Assembly (NCBI GenBank): GCA_029559155.1
Contig: JAKQCM010000340.1
Span: 1-32,482 of the forward strand
Length of the DNA stretch: 32,482 nucleotides
From: Chloroflexota bacterium
Lineage (GTDB): Bacteria > Chloroflexota > Anaerolineae > Promineifilales > Promineifilaceae
Reading direction: 5' to 3'
Shown: piece after piece, positions 17,320 through 25,571 of the stretch
Layout: every line of letters starts with the position of its first letter
Numbering within the stretch: position 1 is the first letter of the stretch
Position numbers and translations under genes: made by a program
The notes under the pieces: model-generated
What the model saw: the letters and a program-made list of their open reading frames with translations, nothing else
Told to the model about the DNA's origin: nothing
Databases searched by the model: none

Positions 17320-17416
17320 GTCGTCTCCTCCTCTGAAAAGAATTTAACGCAAAGGCGCAAAGGCGCAGAGGTGCAGAGAAAAATCTGCGTCATCGGCGAA
17401 ATCTGCGGATTTTCAT

Positions 17417-17440
17417 TCATGGTGTTGAGCTTGCGCTCAT
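17417..17440 (-). other. Mini-ORF MSASSTP, second copy
   Basis: Identical seven-codon frame with AGAGGAG upstream. The nucleotide sequence of the frame is the same as the copy at 17296-17319. Confidence 0.35.
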
Positions 17441-17530
17441 GTCGTCTCCTCTGAAAATGGGACACGGATTAACGCGGATGAACACGGATAACAATTCGTG
17501 AAAATCCGTGTTCATCCGTGTCCCTTTCGT

Positions 17531-17554
17531 TCATGGTGTAGAGCCTGCGCTCAT
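17531..17554 (-). other. Mini-ORF MSAGSTP, third copy
   Basis: Same length frame with GAGGGAG upstream. It differs by one missense change (Ser4 to Gly) and one silent change (TCA to TCT). The GAGC/GCTC pairing is kept while the loop becomes GCAG. Confidence 0.35.
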
Positions 17555-17644
17555 GTCGTCTCCCTCGAAAATAATCCACAGATGACACAGATGACGCAGA
17601 TTAGAAATAAATCTGTGTCATCGGCGAAATCTGCGGATTTTCAT

Positions 17645-17668
17645 TCATGGTGTTGAGCCTGCGCTCAT
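17645..17668 (-). other. Mini-ORF MSAGSTP, copy nearest the phosphorylase gene
   Basis: Same frame with CGGAGGAA upstream and AACAAC instead of GACGAC before the ATG. It lies about 50 bp after the phosphorylase stop. Confidence 0.35.
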
Positions 17669-17688
17669 GTTGTTTCCTCCGAAAATAA

Positions 17689-17717
17689 ATTTGTCAAACC
17701 TTTGAGATTTGACAAAT
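17689..17717 (-). terminator. AT-rich hairpin just after the phosphorylase stop
   Basis: ATTTGTCAAA (17689-17698) and TTTGACAAAT (17708-17717) form a perfect 10-bp stem with a 9-nt loop, starting directly after the stop codon of the phosphorylase gene. The stem is AT-rich and lacks a U-tract, so it is more likely an mRNA 3'-end or processing element than a strong terminator. Confidence 0.45.
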
Positions 17718-17718
17718 C

Positions 17719-19422
17719 TTAACCCAAACCGCCTTGCAGCCAAATTGTTTGGTACGGCCGTATCGTCACCGGCTCCGAAGCTGAAAACGGCCGTTGTCCC
17801 AACAAATCCGTAAAATGTCCAGGCGGCAGGGTGACAACCACCGGCTCGCGGCTGACATTGTGCAGGCACAGCGCCTGCGCCGCGCCGTCCGGGGCCGTGC
17901 GCCGCACGACAAACAGCGCCGGATGCCAAAACAAAATTTCCTGCTCGCCGTTGGGATGGAACGCCGCGCTGCGGCTGCGGGCCTGCAGCAGCCCGCGATA
18001 CCCGGCGAACACCTGCTGGCGCAGCGAACCGGCGCGGCCTAATTCGGCCGTCAGGTGGGCGGCGTCCAGCTTTTGCCGGTTGATGGTCCGGGCGCGGCCG
18101 GTCGTTTGCACGCCATCCGGCCAGCCGCGCGAGCCGAACAGGCTGTGAAAGTAAATGCCCGGCACGCCGCGCAGGGCCAACATGATGGCTTGCGCCGTTA
18201 AAAAGCGGCGGGCAATTAGATTGATGGATTCCTCGGGCACATCCGGATCGGCGAGAGCGTCGAGGTAGTTGATGTTTAGTTCATAGGCTGTCTGGCTGCC
18301 GTCGGGGTTGGCGCGATAGGACACCTGCCCGCCGAGGCGCAGCACGCGGGCCGCCATGTCGGAAACGGCCGTTTCCGACAGCAGCCCGCGCGCCGGAGTC
18401 AGCCCAATGCCATCATGCGAAGCAAGAAAGTTGAAAAAGGTCGTCCGGTCGGAGGGCAAGGTCAGGGTTTGCGCCCAATTCGAGAGAATGTCGGCACGGC
18501 CGTTGTGGAAAGCGTGCAGGGTCAGGGGCGGCAGCGAAAAGTTATACACCAGCTGGGCTTCGTTACGGCCGTTGCCAAAATAGGCGATATTGTCCTGATG
18601 GGGCACATTCGTCTCGGTGATCAGCGCCACCTGCGGCGCAACCAGGTCCAAAATGCTGCGCCATAGTTGAATGATGCGATGCGTTTGCGGCAAGTGCAGG
18701 CAGCTCGTGCCGACCTCCTTCCACATAAAGGCGATGGCATCCAGACGGATCAGGCGCGCGCCTTGCGCCACATAAAACAGCAGCAGCTCGCTGATTTTTA
18801 GCAGCACGTCCGGATTGGCAAAATTCAAGTCAATCTGGTCGGCGCTGAACGTGGTCCAGACGCGGCGCAGTCCGGCGGCGGTTTGCACATCGGTCAGCAG
18901 CGGCAGGGCGCGCGGGCGAAAAACGGCCGTCACATCCGCTCCCGGCTCCGGCACGACAAAATAATCGGTAAAGGGCGGCTCGCCGCGCAAAAACCCCTGG
19001 AACCAATCACTCTGCGCCGAAATGTGGTTAATCACGGCGTCAAACATCAGGCGAAAATCGTGGCCGATTTCGGCCACATCGGCCCAGGTTCCCAGCGCCG
19101 GGTCCACCGCCCAATAATCAATCACCGAAAAGCCATCGTCCGAGGAGTAGGGATAAAAGGGCAGCAGGTGGATGGTGTTGACCACGCCGGACACCTGCCG
19201 GCGCAAAAACGAGGCCAGGGTGTGCAACGGCCGTTCCCCCGCCGCCTGCACCATATCCCCATACGTAATCAGAACCGCGTCCCGTTCATCAAAAAAATCG
19301 GTCGCGCCGCCGGTTAACAGGAGTTGATACCGCTCTATCAGTTCGTCCAGGCGCGGCAAAATCTCCTTCGCCGCCTCTGGCCCGTACAAAAAGTTTAGAT
19401 GCTCTATGATGGTCAAATTCAT
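17719..19422 (-). CDS. GH13_18 phosphorylase, probably glucosylglycerate phosphorylase
   Basis: 567 residues. GH13_18 enzymes split an alpha-glucoside with phosphate to glucose-1-phosphate plus the acceptor. Catalytic residues: nucleophile D228 ('LIRLDAIAF'), acid/base E270 ('ALITETNVPH') and D337 ('LASHDGIG'). The region after the nucleophile, 'MWKEVGTSCLHLPQTH' (233-248), resembles glucosylglycerate phosphorylases (E. coli YcjM type) more than true sucrose phosphorylases; this is from memory of the family. The start codon overlaps the glycerate-kinase stop in an ATGA, and this pairing supports 2-O-alpha-glucosylglycerate as substrate: its products would be glucose-1-phosphate and glycerate. 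Eight octamers lie within the gene or at its edges. Sucrose or glucosylglycerol remain alternatives. It has no signal peptide and is cytoplasmic. Confidence 0.85.
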   Translation of the reverse strand: MNLTIIEHLNFLYGPEAAKEILPRLDELIERYQLLLTGGATDFFDERDAVLITYGDMVQAAGERPLHTLASFLRRQVSGVVNTIHLLPFYPYSSDDGFSVIDYWAVDPALGTWADVAEIGHDFRLMFDAVINHISAQSDWFQGFLRGEPPFTDYFVVPEPGADVTAVFRPRALPLLTDVQTAAGLRRVWTTFSADQIDLNFANPDVLLKISELLLFYVAQGARLIRLDAIAFMWKEVGTSCLHLPQTHRIIQLWRSILDLVAPQVALITETNVPHQDNIAYFGNGRNEAQLVYNFSLPPLTLHAFHNGRADILSNWAQTLTLPSDRTTFFNFLASHDGIGLTPARGLLSETAVSDMAARVLRLGGQVSYRANPDGSQTAYELNINYLDALADPDVPEESINLIARRFLTAQAIMLALRGVPGIYFHSLFGSRGWPDGVQTTGRARTINRQKLDAAHLTAELGRAGSLRQQVFAGYRGLLQARSRSAAFHPNGEQEILFWHPALFVVRRTAPDGAAQALCLHNVSREPVVVTLPPGHFTDLLGQRPFSASEPVTIRPYQTIWLQGGLG

Positions 19423-20714
19423 GAGTCTGTCGCATAGGTTAGCGCCACCAACAAATCGTTGACGTTGGTGCCGGTGGGCGCAGACAGATGCCCCGCGCCC
19501 AGCCGCTGGAAAAAGTGATAGCTGTCGTTGTTGGCCAGATAAGCGGCCGGGTCCAGGCCCGATTGGGCCGCCTGCACGGCCGTTTCCCCCGAAACCACCG
19601 CCCCGGCCACCGGCGTCGGCCCATCCTCGCCATCGGTGGCGAAGCTGGCCACCACGCAGCCGGGCGCGCCGGACAGAGCCACAGCGGCGGCCAGCGCCGC
19701 TTCTTGATTGCGCCCGCCCAAACCAGCGCCTGTGACCGTGACCGTGCTTTCGCCGCCCCAGATCAGGCAGCGGCCGGGCGGCGTTTGGCGCGCCACGTCG
19801 GCGGCCATGCGGCCAATGTCCCGCGCCTCTCCGGTGAGCGTGGTAGAGACGACGGCCGTTTGGAACCCAAGCTGTTCGGCCCGCCGCGCCGCCGCCTCAG
19901 CCGCCAGACTCACATCGCCGATGATGTGGTTGCGGATAAAGTTGCCGGCGGCTGGTTGATGGGGAATGGCGGCGGCGAGGTGACGGGTAACGGCCGTAGC
20001 CGTGGCCTCATCCAGCCGCGCCCACACCTGGTAGGCATCCAAAATCGCCTGCGCTCGCTGCGGGTCCGGCGGTGTAGGCACCGTGGGGCCGCTGCCGATA
20101 TGCGCCAGCCGGTTGCCGATCACATCACTGAGAATAAGACTGACGCAGGCCGCCGGAGCCGCCCACTGCGCCAATCCGCCTCCTTTCACCGTGTCGAACT
20201 GCTGGCGGATGGTGTTGATGTCGTTGATGGCGCAGCCGCTGCGCAGCAGAGCGTCGTTGAGCGCCTGCCACTGGGCCAGCGGCAGCACAGGCCGCGTTAG
20301 CAGCGCCGACGCGCCGCCGGAGACCAGACACAAAACCAGGTCATCGGGCTGCGTTTCGGCCAACAGTTCGTAGACGGCCTGGGTGGCCTGGAGGCTGAGC
20401 TGGCTGGGCAGCGGGTGGCTGCCCGGAAAATATCGCAGGGGCGGCGGCAAATCGGGCACGGCCGTTGCTTTGCTGATGACAACACCGGCGGTCAGTGTAT
20501 CGCCAAGAATGCTGGCCGCGGCCGCAGCCATGGCCACCGCCGCTTTGCCCACACTCACAACAAAAATCCGCGCCGGGGCATACGACTCTCCGGCAACCGT
20601 GACCGCACCGGGCGATGCGGCAATTTGGCTGCTGACGCGCGCGGCGGGGTTGGCGGCCGTCACCGCAGCCAGCGCCAGGGCGGCGACATCTTGTTCAAAC
20701 GTAGCAAAAGACAT
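19419..20714 (-). CDS. Glycerate 2-kinase (GCK/MOFRL family)
   Basis: 431 residues. It phosphorylates D-glycerate with ATP, in this family to 2-phosphoglycerate, feeding lower glycolysis. The N-terminal domain carries K57 ('SVGKAAVAM') and 'CLVSGGASALLTRP' (129-142). The C-terminal MOFRL domain holds 'GAGLGGRNQEAALAAA' (329-344) and 'FATDGEDGPTPVAGAVV' (358-374). The ATG at 20714 has AGGAAG at proper distance; the open frame runs 87 bp further but through intergenic repeat. It lies 135 bp after the GH38 stop and overlaps the phosphorylase start by 4 bp. Hydroxypyruvate reductase annotations are common for this family but the MOFRL motifs indicate a kinase. Confidence 0.92.
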   Translation of the reverse strand: MSFATFEQDVAALALAAVTAANPAARVSSQIAASPGAVTVAGESYAPARIFVVSVGKAAVAMAAAAASILGDTLTAGVVISKATAVPDLPPPLRYFPGSHPLPSQLSLQATQAVYELLAETQPDDLVLCLVSGGASALLTRPVLPLAQWQALNDALLRSGCAINDINTIRQQFDTVKGGGLAQWAAPAACVSLILSDVIGNRLAHIGSGPTVPTPPDPQRAQAILDAYQVWARLDEATATAVTRHLAAAIPHQPAAGNFIRNHIIGDVSLAAEAAARRAEQLGFQTAVVSTTLTGEARDIGRMAADVARQTPPGRCLIWGGESTVTVTGAGLGGRNQEAALAAAVALSGAPGCVVASFATDGEDGPTPVAGAVVSGETAVQAAQSGLDPAAYLANNDSYHFFQRLGAGHLSAPTGTNVNDLLVALTYATDS

Positions 20715-20768
20715 GCTGAGCTTCCTGGTAAGGCTAATTCTGCGGTAATTGTTCCGGTTTCTTTGGCA

Positions 20769-20828
20769 AGACCCCAAGGGTTTTATACCCAAATAATCCA
20801 AATTCTCACGAGCAAACCCTTGGGGTCT
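20769..20828. repeat. 15-bp perfect inverted repeat between GH38 and kinase genes
   Basis: AGACCCCAAGGGTTT (20769-20783) and AAACCCTTGGGGTCT (20814-20828) are perfect complements separated by 30 nt. In the operon transcript this makes a stable hairpin in the 135-bp gap between the GH38 stop and the kinase start, where it could tune mRNA decay or downstream translation. Confidence 0.8.
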
Positions 20829-20849
20829 GTACAGTCACTCGAGTTTTAC

Positions 20850-23561
20850 TTAAAGCACGGTCACAATGTAGTCGTAGATGCGCCGCTTGATGCGCAGGCG
20901 GTTGAGCGCCGCGCCAATGGCGGCGATTTCGGCATCTGGTTCATACAGGTAAGCGTAACGCAGCCCGCCCTGTTGCGCCAGTTTGCGCGAATTAAGCAGA
21001 TGAGCAAGCTGGTACTCCAGCTTTTCGCGCTCCAGAATGTAGCAGCGATGCTGCTGGCGCAGGCGGTCGGTTCCGTGGCTTTGAGTAACGGCCGTTTCCG
21101 CCGCCGCCAACTGCTCCGTCAGCTCGTCAATTTGCGCCTGGAGACGAGACAACACGGCCGTATCCGGCAGGCTGGCGCTTTCACCCACGCGCCACGCAGG
21201 ACGATTGCGCCAGGTAACCGGCTGGCCGCCGCCAGCGACGACAGGCGGCAGGGTATGCGGCAGCTGCAAGGTGACGATATGTTTGGGGGCCACGGCCATG
21301 CGCCAACCCACCGGGCTGCCCCAGACATCGGTTTGCCGGTAACTGTGCGCGAGCGGCTGAACGGCCGTTGTCGGATTGTACAGGCGGGCCAGGATACGGC
21401 CGTCGCGGACAGAAAGGCTGCTTAACGGCAGCGATTCTTGCAGCAGCGGCCAGGCGCGCCGGTTGCCCGCGCTCTGCTTGCGCGCGATGAGCGGCGGCGT
21501 TTGATAGGCGGCGTTTAGCTGCTGCAAGGCCATGCTGTCCGGGGTAAACGCGCCGACGGCGACGGCGACTTCGTGGCGCACAGGGCGCTCGCAGCGGGCG
21601 TCGGGCACGTAAAAGAAGGGGCCGGCGTCGCCTATTCTGTCGGGCAAATCGGCTTTGGTGAGCCATTCCACCGACCGGCGCACAATCAGAGACAGATCGC
21701 CGGAGCTTGTGGCGGCGTAGGCGTGCAGACCTTTGGCGAGAACGGCCGTGCTGCGCTCACCATTGGTCACGGCAATAAAATCGTGAAACGGGAAATCGGT
21801 CACGCAGCCCAATTCGCGCTGCCCGATCAGGACCTTTTGCAAGTCGGCGGGAAGCTGCCGGGGCAGTAAATCGTCGTCTACCGGCGCGCGCGACACCACA
21901 TCGAAAGGCATTCCCGCCGCGATGTCGCCGGGCAGGCCAGTGGCAAAGGCCATCTCCACCCGCAAATCCGTGCCGCGAGAGTCCAGATCAACCTGCCAGC
22001 GTAACAGTGGGGAATGGTCGAAAATCAGTCGAATGTCAGCTTTGACATTTGCCGATTCGTTTTGCCAGGCAGCCGAGAAGGTGATTTCGCAGTGCTGGGC
22101 GGATTTTTGGGCGATGATGGGAGGCGCAGACGGCCGTAATTCGCCCAACAATTCCCCTTTTTGCGCGGAGTATGTATCGCCGGCTTCGGCCCAAACCAGC
22201 AGCCGACCCATGCTTTGCCCGTCGAGCAGCAGCTGCCCATCAGGCGAGAGAACGGCCGTGTAATGCGCGTTTTGCCAGACAAAGGGCGTCGTGACGGCTT
22301 CGTTTACCAGAGTAATGGGCAGTCGTTTTTGCACCGGCCAGACGCCGATGCCCTCGGTTTCGGCCCAAAGCAATTCGCCATTCACGGCCTGCCAAACGGC
22401 CGTGGCAAACGGCTGCGTGCTGATGGCGTAATCGCCCGGGGCGAAATCTTGCAAGATCGCCGCCAGCGACGATTGGGCATCGTCGGCGATGGCGTCGAAC
22501 GCCAGCCGGTAGCTGTATTCCATCTTTTCATGCACCTGATCGATGCTGACGCCGCAAATGCAGTCGTGGACTGCGTTTTGCAGCAGCAGGCGCTCCCAAC
22601 GCTCAATGTCGGCGGCGGGAAAGGCGCGCCCGCGCAGCCGGGCCATTGCGGCCAGCGGCTCGGCTACCCGAAACAACATCCGCTGGCAATCGTGGGCCAT
22701 CACCTTCAGATAGGTGCGTGTGGAATACACGCCGGGGAACGTGGCCCCAAATTTGCCGGAGTTGAGTTCGCCACTGATGACCGGCATGGGCACATGTTGC
22801 TGCGCGATGTGGCGGACAAAGGAGGTGGGCGTGGCCTGCTGAAGCGTGATGTCTGGGTTGATTGGACCGGCTTGCCGGAAGAACGTCAGGGGATCTTCGG
22901 GGTTGTCTTCCAGGTCGTAGCCGTCGAAGAGGGGGATGTCGGGTGTGGGGTAGAACGGCCGTAACTTATCTACCTCTCCTTCTAACCGCTGCACCGCTAT
23001 CTCCGGCGCATGGGTCACGCCATACAGGTTGCGATAGCCGCCAAACAAATCCACGGCCAACAATTTGCTGCCGTCTGCGCCCTGCCACTGAAAATAGGGC
23101 GCCAACTGCGGCACGCCGCGCCAGACGAAGACGGCATCCAGACCAAACATGCGGTGAAGCTGTGGTGATTGGCTGATGTGACCGAAGGTGTCCACCAGCC
23201 AGCCCGTTTCCATTGCTGCGCCAAGACGCTGGAGGTCGAGACGGCCGTTCATCAAATTACGAACCAACAACTCCCCACTGCTGATCTGCCAGTCCGGCTG
23301 GCAGTAATAAGGGCCAATCAACAGTTGGTTCTGTTTAACCAACGCCGCCACCCGTGCCGCATATTCCGGCGCCACAGCCAACAAATCCTCAATTACCAGC
23401 GTCTGCCCATCCAGCAAATAACAAAAATCAGGGTTTTGCGCTACCAGTTTCTCCAGCTTATCAATCAGGCCAGGAATCCAGCGGCTGGTATACACCGACG
23501 TTAAAAACCACTCGCGGTCCCAATGAGTATGATTGATGACATGAGCAAGGGTCTCAGGCAT
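20850..23561 (-). CDS. GH38 alpha-mannosidase (MngB-like)
   Basis: 903 residues. GH38 enzymes are zinc-dependent retaining alpha-mannosidases. Zinc ligands H13 and D15 sit in 'NHTHWDREW' (10-18), and the nucleophile and ligand D124 in 'GWLVDTFGHISQSPQL'. A later ligand His is likely in 'NAVHDCICG'. The length and the simple layout match bacterial MngB-type members, one of which hydrolyses phosphomannosylglycerate in E. coli. The start at 23561 is preceded by AAAGG and lies inside the end of the ABC ATPase gene (8-bp overlap), implying coupling. Its neighbours (glycerate kinase, phosphorylase) suggest mannosylglycerate or mannosyl-glucosylglycerate as substrate. Mannan oligosaccharides are an alternative. 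It has no signal peptide. Confidence 0.92.
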   Translation of the reverse strand: MPETLAHVINHTHWDREWFLTSVYTSRWIPGLIDKLEKLVAQNPDFCYLLDGQTLVIEDLLAVAPEYAARVAALVKQNQLLIGPYYCQPDWQISSGELLVRNLMNGRLDLQRLGAAMETGWLVDTFGHISQSPQLHRMFGLDAVFVWRGVPQLAPYFQWQGADGSKLLAVDLFGGYRNLYGVTHAPEIAVQRLEGEVDKLRPFYPTPDIPLFDGYDLEDNPEDPLTFFRQAGPINPDITLQQATPTSFVRHIAQQHVPMPVISGELNSGKFGATFPGVYSTRTYLKVMAHDCQRMLFRVAEPLAAMARLRGRAFPAADIERWERLLLQNAVHDCICGVSIDQVHEKMEYSYRLAFDAIADDAQSSLAAILQDFAPGDYAISTQPFATAVWQAVNGELLWAETEGIGVWPVQKRLPITLVNEAVTTPFVWQNAHYTAVLSPDGQLLLDGQSMGRLLVWAEAGDTYSAQKGELLGELRPSAPPIIAQKSAQHCEITFSAAWQNESANVKADIRLIFDHSPLLRWQVDLDSRGTDLRVEMAFATGLPGDIAAGMPFDVVSRAPVDDDLLPRQLPADLQKVLIGQRELGCVTDFPFHDFIAVTNGERSTAVLAKGLHAYAATSSGDLSLIVRRSVEWLTKADLPDRIGDAGPFFYVPDARCERPVRHEVAVAVGAFTPDSMALQQLNAAYQTPPLIARKQSAGNRRAWPLLQESLPLSSLSVRDGRILARLYNPTTAVQPLAHSYRQTDVWGSPVGWRMAVAPKHIVTLQLPHTLPPVVAGGGQPVTWRNRPAWRVGESASLPDTAVLSRLQAQIDELTEQLAAAETAVTQSHGTDRLRQQHRCYILEREKLEYQLAHLLNSRKLAQQGGLRYAYLYEPDAEIAAIGAALNRLRIKRRIYDYIVTVL

Positions 23562-24645
23562 ATAAAACCTTTCCGCTTTCACGGTCTACCCACCGTATCT
23601 TATCGGCCGGAAAACGCAGCCAAATATCTTCATCCGGCGCAGTGCGAAATGTTGGGTGTGTGGCTACTTTCACCGTATCCTGACCAATCTTCACCGTGAG
23701 CAAATTCTGCGAACCTAACGGTTCTACCACCAACACACGCACCTTCAAGGCCTCGTCCTGCGGCGCATTAAATGCCTCCATATTTTCCGCGCGAATACCT
23801 ATCGCCACCTGTCGGCCATCATACGGCTTAAGCATCGGCAGCATCGCGCTGCTCGGCTGCAACGAAAACTCGCCAATCTGCACAGACAGATCCCCATTCT
23901 CGCGCTGCACCTGCCCCACCATAAAATTCATCGGCGGATTGCCAATAAAACCACCCACAAACTGGTTAGACGGCAAATCATACACCTTTGTCGGTTCATC
24001 AATCTGCTGGATAACGCCATCCTTCATAACGGCAATCCGGTCGCCCATGCTCAAGGCTTCAATTTGGTCATGGGTCACATAAATCGTTGTGGCGTTTAGC
24101 TCGTGGAGCAGGCGTTTCAGTTCGGCGCGCATCTCCAGCCGCAGCAGCGCATCCAGATTACTAAGCGGCTCGTCCATCAACAACACCTCAGCGTCCATGG
24201 CGATGGCTCTGGCCACGGCCACGCGCTGCCGCTGCCCACCGCTCATCTTGCTCGGAAAACGATCCAACATTTTCTCTATATGCATCATTTCCGCCGCCCG
24301 ATTGACCCGCCTTTTAATTTCCTGGTCCTCAGCTTTGCGCATTTTCAGGCCAAAAGCGATGTTATCGTAAACCTTCATGTGCGGAAAAATGGCGTAACTT
24401 TGGAAAACCATTGAGATATTGCGGTCGCGGGGCGGCAAATAGGTCACGTCACGGCCGCCAATGCTGATGCGCCCTTCGTCGGCCATGCCTAAGCCGGCGA
24501 CCGCGCGCAGGAGCGTGGTCTTGCCGCAGCCGCTTGGCCCCAACAGCACCACAAATTCTCGTTCGGCAATCGTCAGGTTTGCTTTATCCACAGCGACAAA
24601 ATCACCAAAACGTTTGACTACATTTTCAATCTTGATCTCAGCCAT
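23554..24645 (-). CDS. ABC transporter ATPase, MsmK/UgpC/MalK type
   Basis: 363 residues, the energising subunit of a CUT1 carbohydrate importer. Walker A GPSGCGKTT (36-44), Q-loop Q82, signature SGGQRQ (135-140), Walker B VLLMDEP (154-160, E159 catalytic) and switch H192 are all intact. The C-terminal part (about 240-363) is a TOBE/OB regulatory domain as in MalK ('VAIGIRAENMEAF', 'LVVEPLGSQNLLTVKIG'). AAGAGG precedes the ATG. It lies 41 bp after the second permease and overlaps the GH38 gene by 8 bp, so the ATPase is dedicated to this importer rather than shared. It carries no octamer. Confidence 0.96.
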   Translation of the reverse strand: MAEIKIENVVKRFGDFVAVDKANLTIAEREFVVLLGPSGCGKTTLLRAVAGLGMADEGRISIGGRDVTYLPPRDRNISMVFQSYAIFPHMKVYDNIAFGLKMRKAEDQEIKRRVNRAAEMMHIEKMLDRFPSKMSGGQRQRVAVARAIAMDAEVLLMDEPLSNLDALLRLEMRAELKRLLHELNATTIYVTHDQIEALSMGDRIAVMKDGVIQQIDEPTKVYDLPSNQFVGGFIGNPPMNFMVGQVQRENGDLSVQIGEFSLQPSSAMLPMLKPYDGRQVAIGIRAENMEAFNAPQDEALKVRVLVVEPLGSQNLLTVKIGQDTVKVATHPTFRTAPDEDIWLRFPADKIRWVDRESGKVLYA

Positions 24646-24686
24646 TTTAATCCTCTTAACCCGATCGTACGTGTATCAATGGGTGT

Positions 24687-25571
24687 TTACTTGGTGATCT
24701 GACCCCACATATTGAACAAATAGCGGCGAATGATAAAGATGAAGATCATCGAAGGGATCAGCATAAAAAACGCGCCGGCAAACTGGTAAGCCTGGGATGA
24801 TTGTCCCAGGGTATTAAAGACTTGCGCCGGTAACGTGCGGTGCTGGATAGTTAACACACTGGCCGCAAATACCTCATTCCACGACATGACAAAGGTAAAG
24901 ATGGCCGACGCCGCAATACCCGGCAGCACCAGTGGAAAAACCACCTGGCGGAACGCCTGAAAGGGCGTGCAGCCAAACACTTTGGCCGCTTCTTCCAGTT
25001 CATAAGGCACGCTGGCGAAAACGCTGCCGATAATCAGGATGGTTGTCGGCAGGGTTAAGGCAGTGTGCATCAACGCCAAACTGTAGATGCTGTCGAAAAT
25101 GTTGAAATTGATGAAAACCACGACCAGCGGAATCGCCAACACGACGATGGGAAAGGCGCGGACCATTAAAATTGCCAACCGGTAAGTATCACGGCCGCGA
25201 AAAATGTAGCGAGAGGTGGCGTAACCGGCCGGGGCGGCAATCAAAGTAGAAAGTACCAGGGTAATCAAGGCGACCAGGACACTATTGATGATCCCGGGCA
25301 CAATGCCTTCCGAAGCCAGGAAAAATTTCAGGGTGGTCAGAGAAAATTCAATGAACGGCAGCACGCCTTTGGGGTAGGCGCGCACATTTTCCGGCGTGGT
25401 CAGAGCCATGGAGGCAATGAACCAGATGGGAATGAGAATCCACAGAACAATGAGGATGGCGACGAGGTAAGTGAAGCCGCGCCGTATTTTTTGCTGCCGC
25501 AGCATTTTGCGATGGATCGCCCGCACTTCCGGGGACACCTGAACAGGATTATTTTCAGTTAAGGCGCTCAT
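24687..25571 (-). CDS. ABC sugar permease, MalG-like (CUT1)
   Basis: 294 residues with six predicted membrane helices, the first at about 33-56. The cytoplasmic EAA loop 'YELEEAAKVFGCTPFQAFRQVVFPLVLPGI' docks to the ATPase; it has the usual EAA...G spacing. The start overlaps the stop of the first permease in ATGA and has GGAGGAGG upstream. It works as a heterodimer with the 25568-26962 product to import the bound sugar-glycerate or oligosaccharide. Confidence 0.95.
   Translation of the reverse strand: MSALTENNPVQVSPEVRAIHRKMLRQQKIRRGFTYLVAILIVLWILIPIWFIASMALTTPENVRAYPKGVLPFIEFSLTTLKFFLASEGIVPGIINSVLVALITLVLSTLIAAPAGYATSRYIFRGRDTYRLAILMVRAFPIVVLAIPLVVVFINFNIFDSIYSLALMHTALTLPTTILIIGSVFASVPYELEEAAKVFGCTPFQAFRQVVFPLVLPGIAASAIFTFVMSWNEVFAASVLTIQHRTLPAQVFNTLGQSSQAYQFAGAFFMLIPSMIFIFIIRRYLFNMWGQITK

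Larger units (their letters stand above)
17200..17690 (-). repeat. Tandem array: SD + seven-codon frame + stem-loop units
   Basis: On the minus strand, four units repeat between the phosphorylase stop and rph. Each has a conserved block (a GAGG-type Shine-Dalgarno, GACGAC or AACAAC, ATGAGCGCARGCTC, ACACCATGA, then ATGAAAATC or similar) followed by a stem-loop spacer. Start codons of the frames are at 17668, 17554, 17440 and 17319, and the rph start is at 17199: steps of 114, 114, 121 and 120 bp. Spacer cores differ: 'CAGATGACGCAGAT'-type, 'ACGGATGAACACGGAT'-type, and 'GCGCCTTTGCGTTAAATTC'-type. The blocks stay conserved while the spacers change, the opposite of simple recent duplication. The GAGC-GCAA-GCTC core could also fold as a GNRA-tetraloop hairpin. 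Confidence 0.85.

Noticed and set aside
17200-17690. CRISPR-like spacing of a conserved block and differing spacers
   Set aside because: The spacers are themselves palindromic repeats related to one another, the period varies (114-121 bp), the conserved block holds a reading frame with a ribosome site, and there are no cas genes.
19488-20300. 270-codon forward reading frame
   Set aside because: Antisense shadow of the glycerate kinase in high-GC DNA; Arg-rich composition without domain features.
20415-21425. 336-codon forward reading frame
   Set aside because: Runs antisense across the kinase, the intergenic inverted repeat and GH38. No family resemblance.
22161-22964. 267-codon forward reading frame
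   Set aside because: Antisense to GH38; no ribosome site and no recognisable domain.
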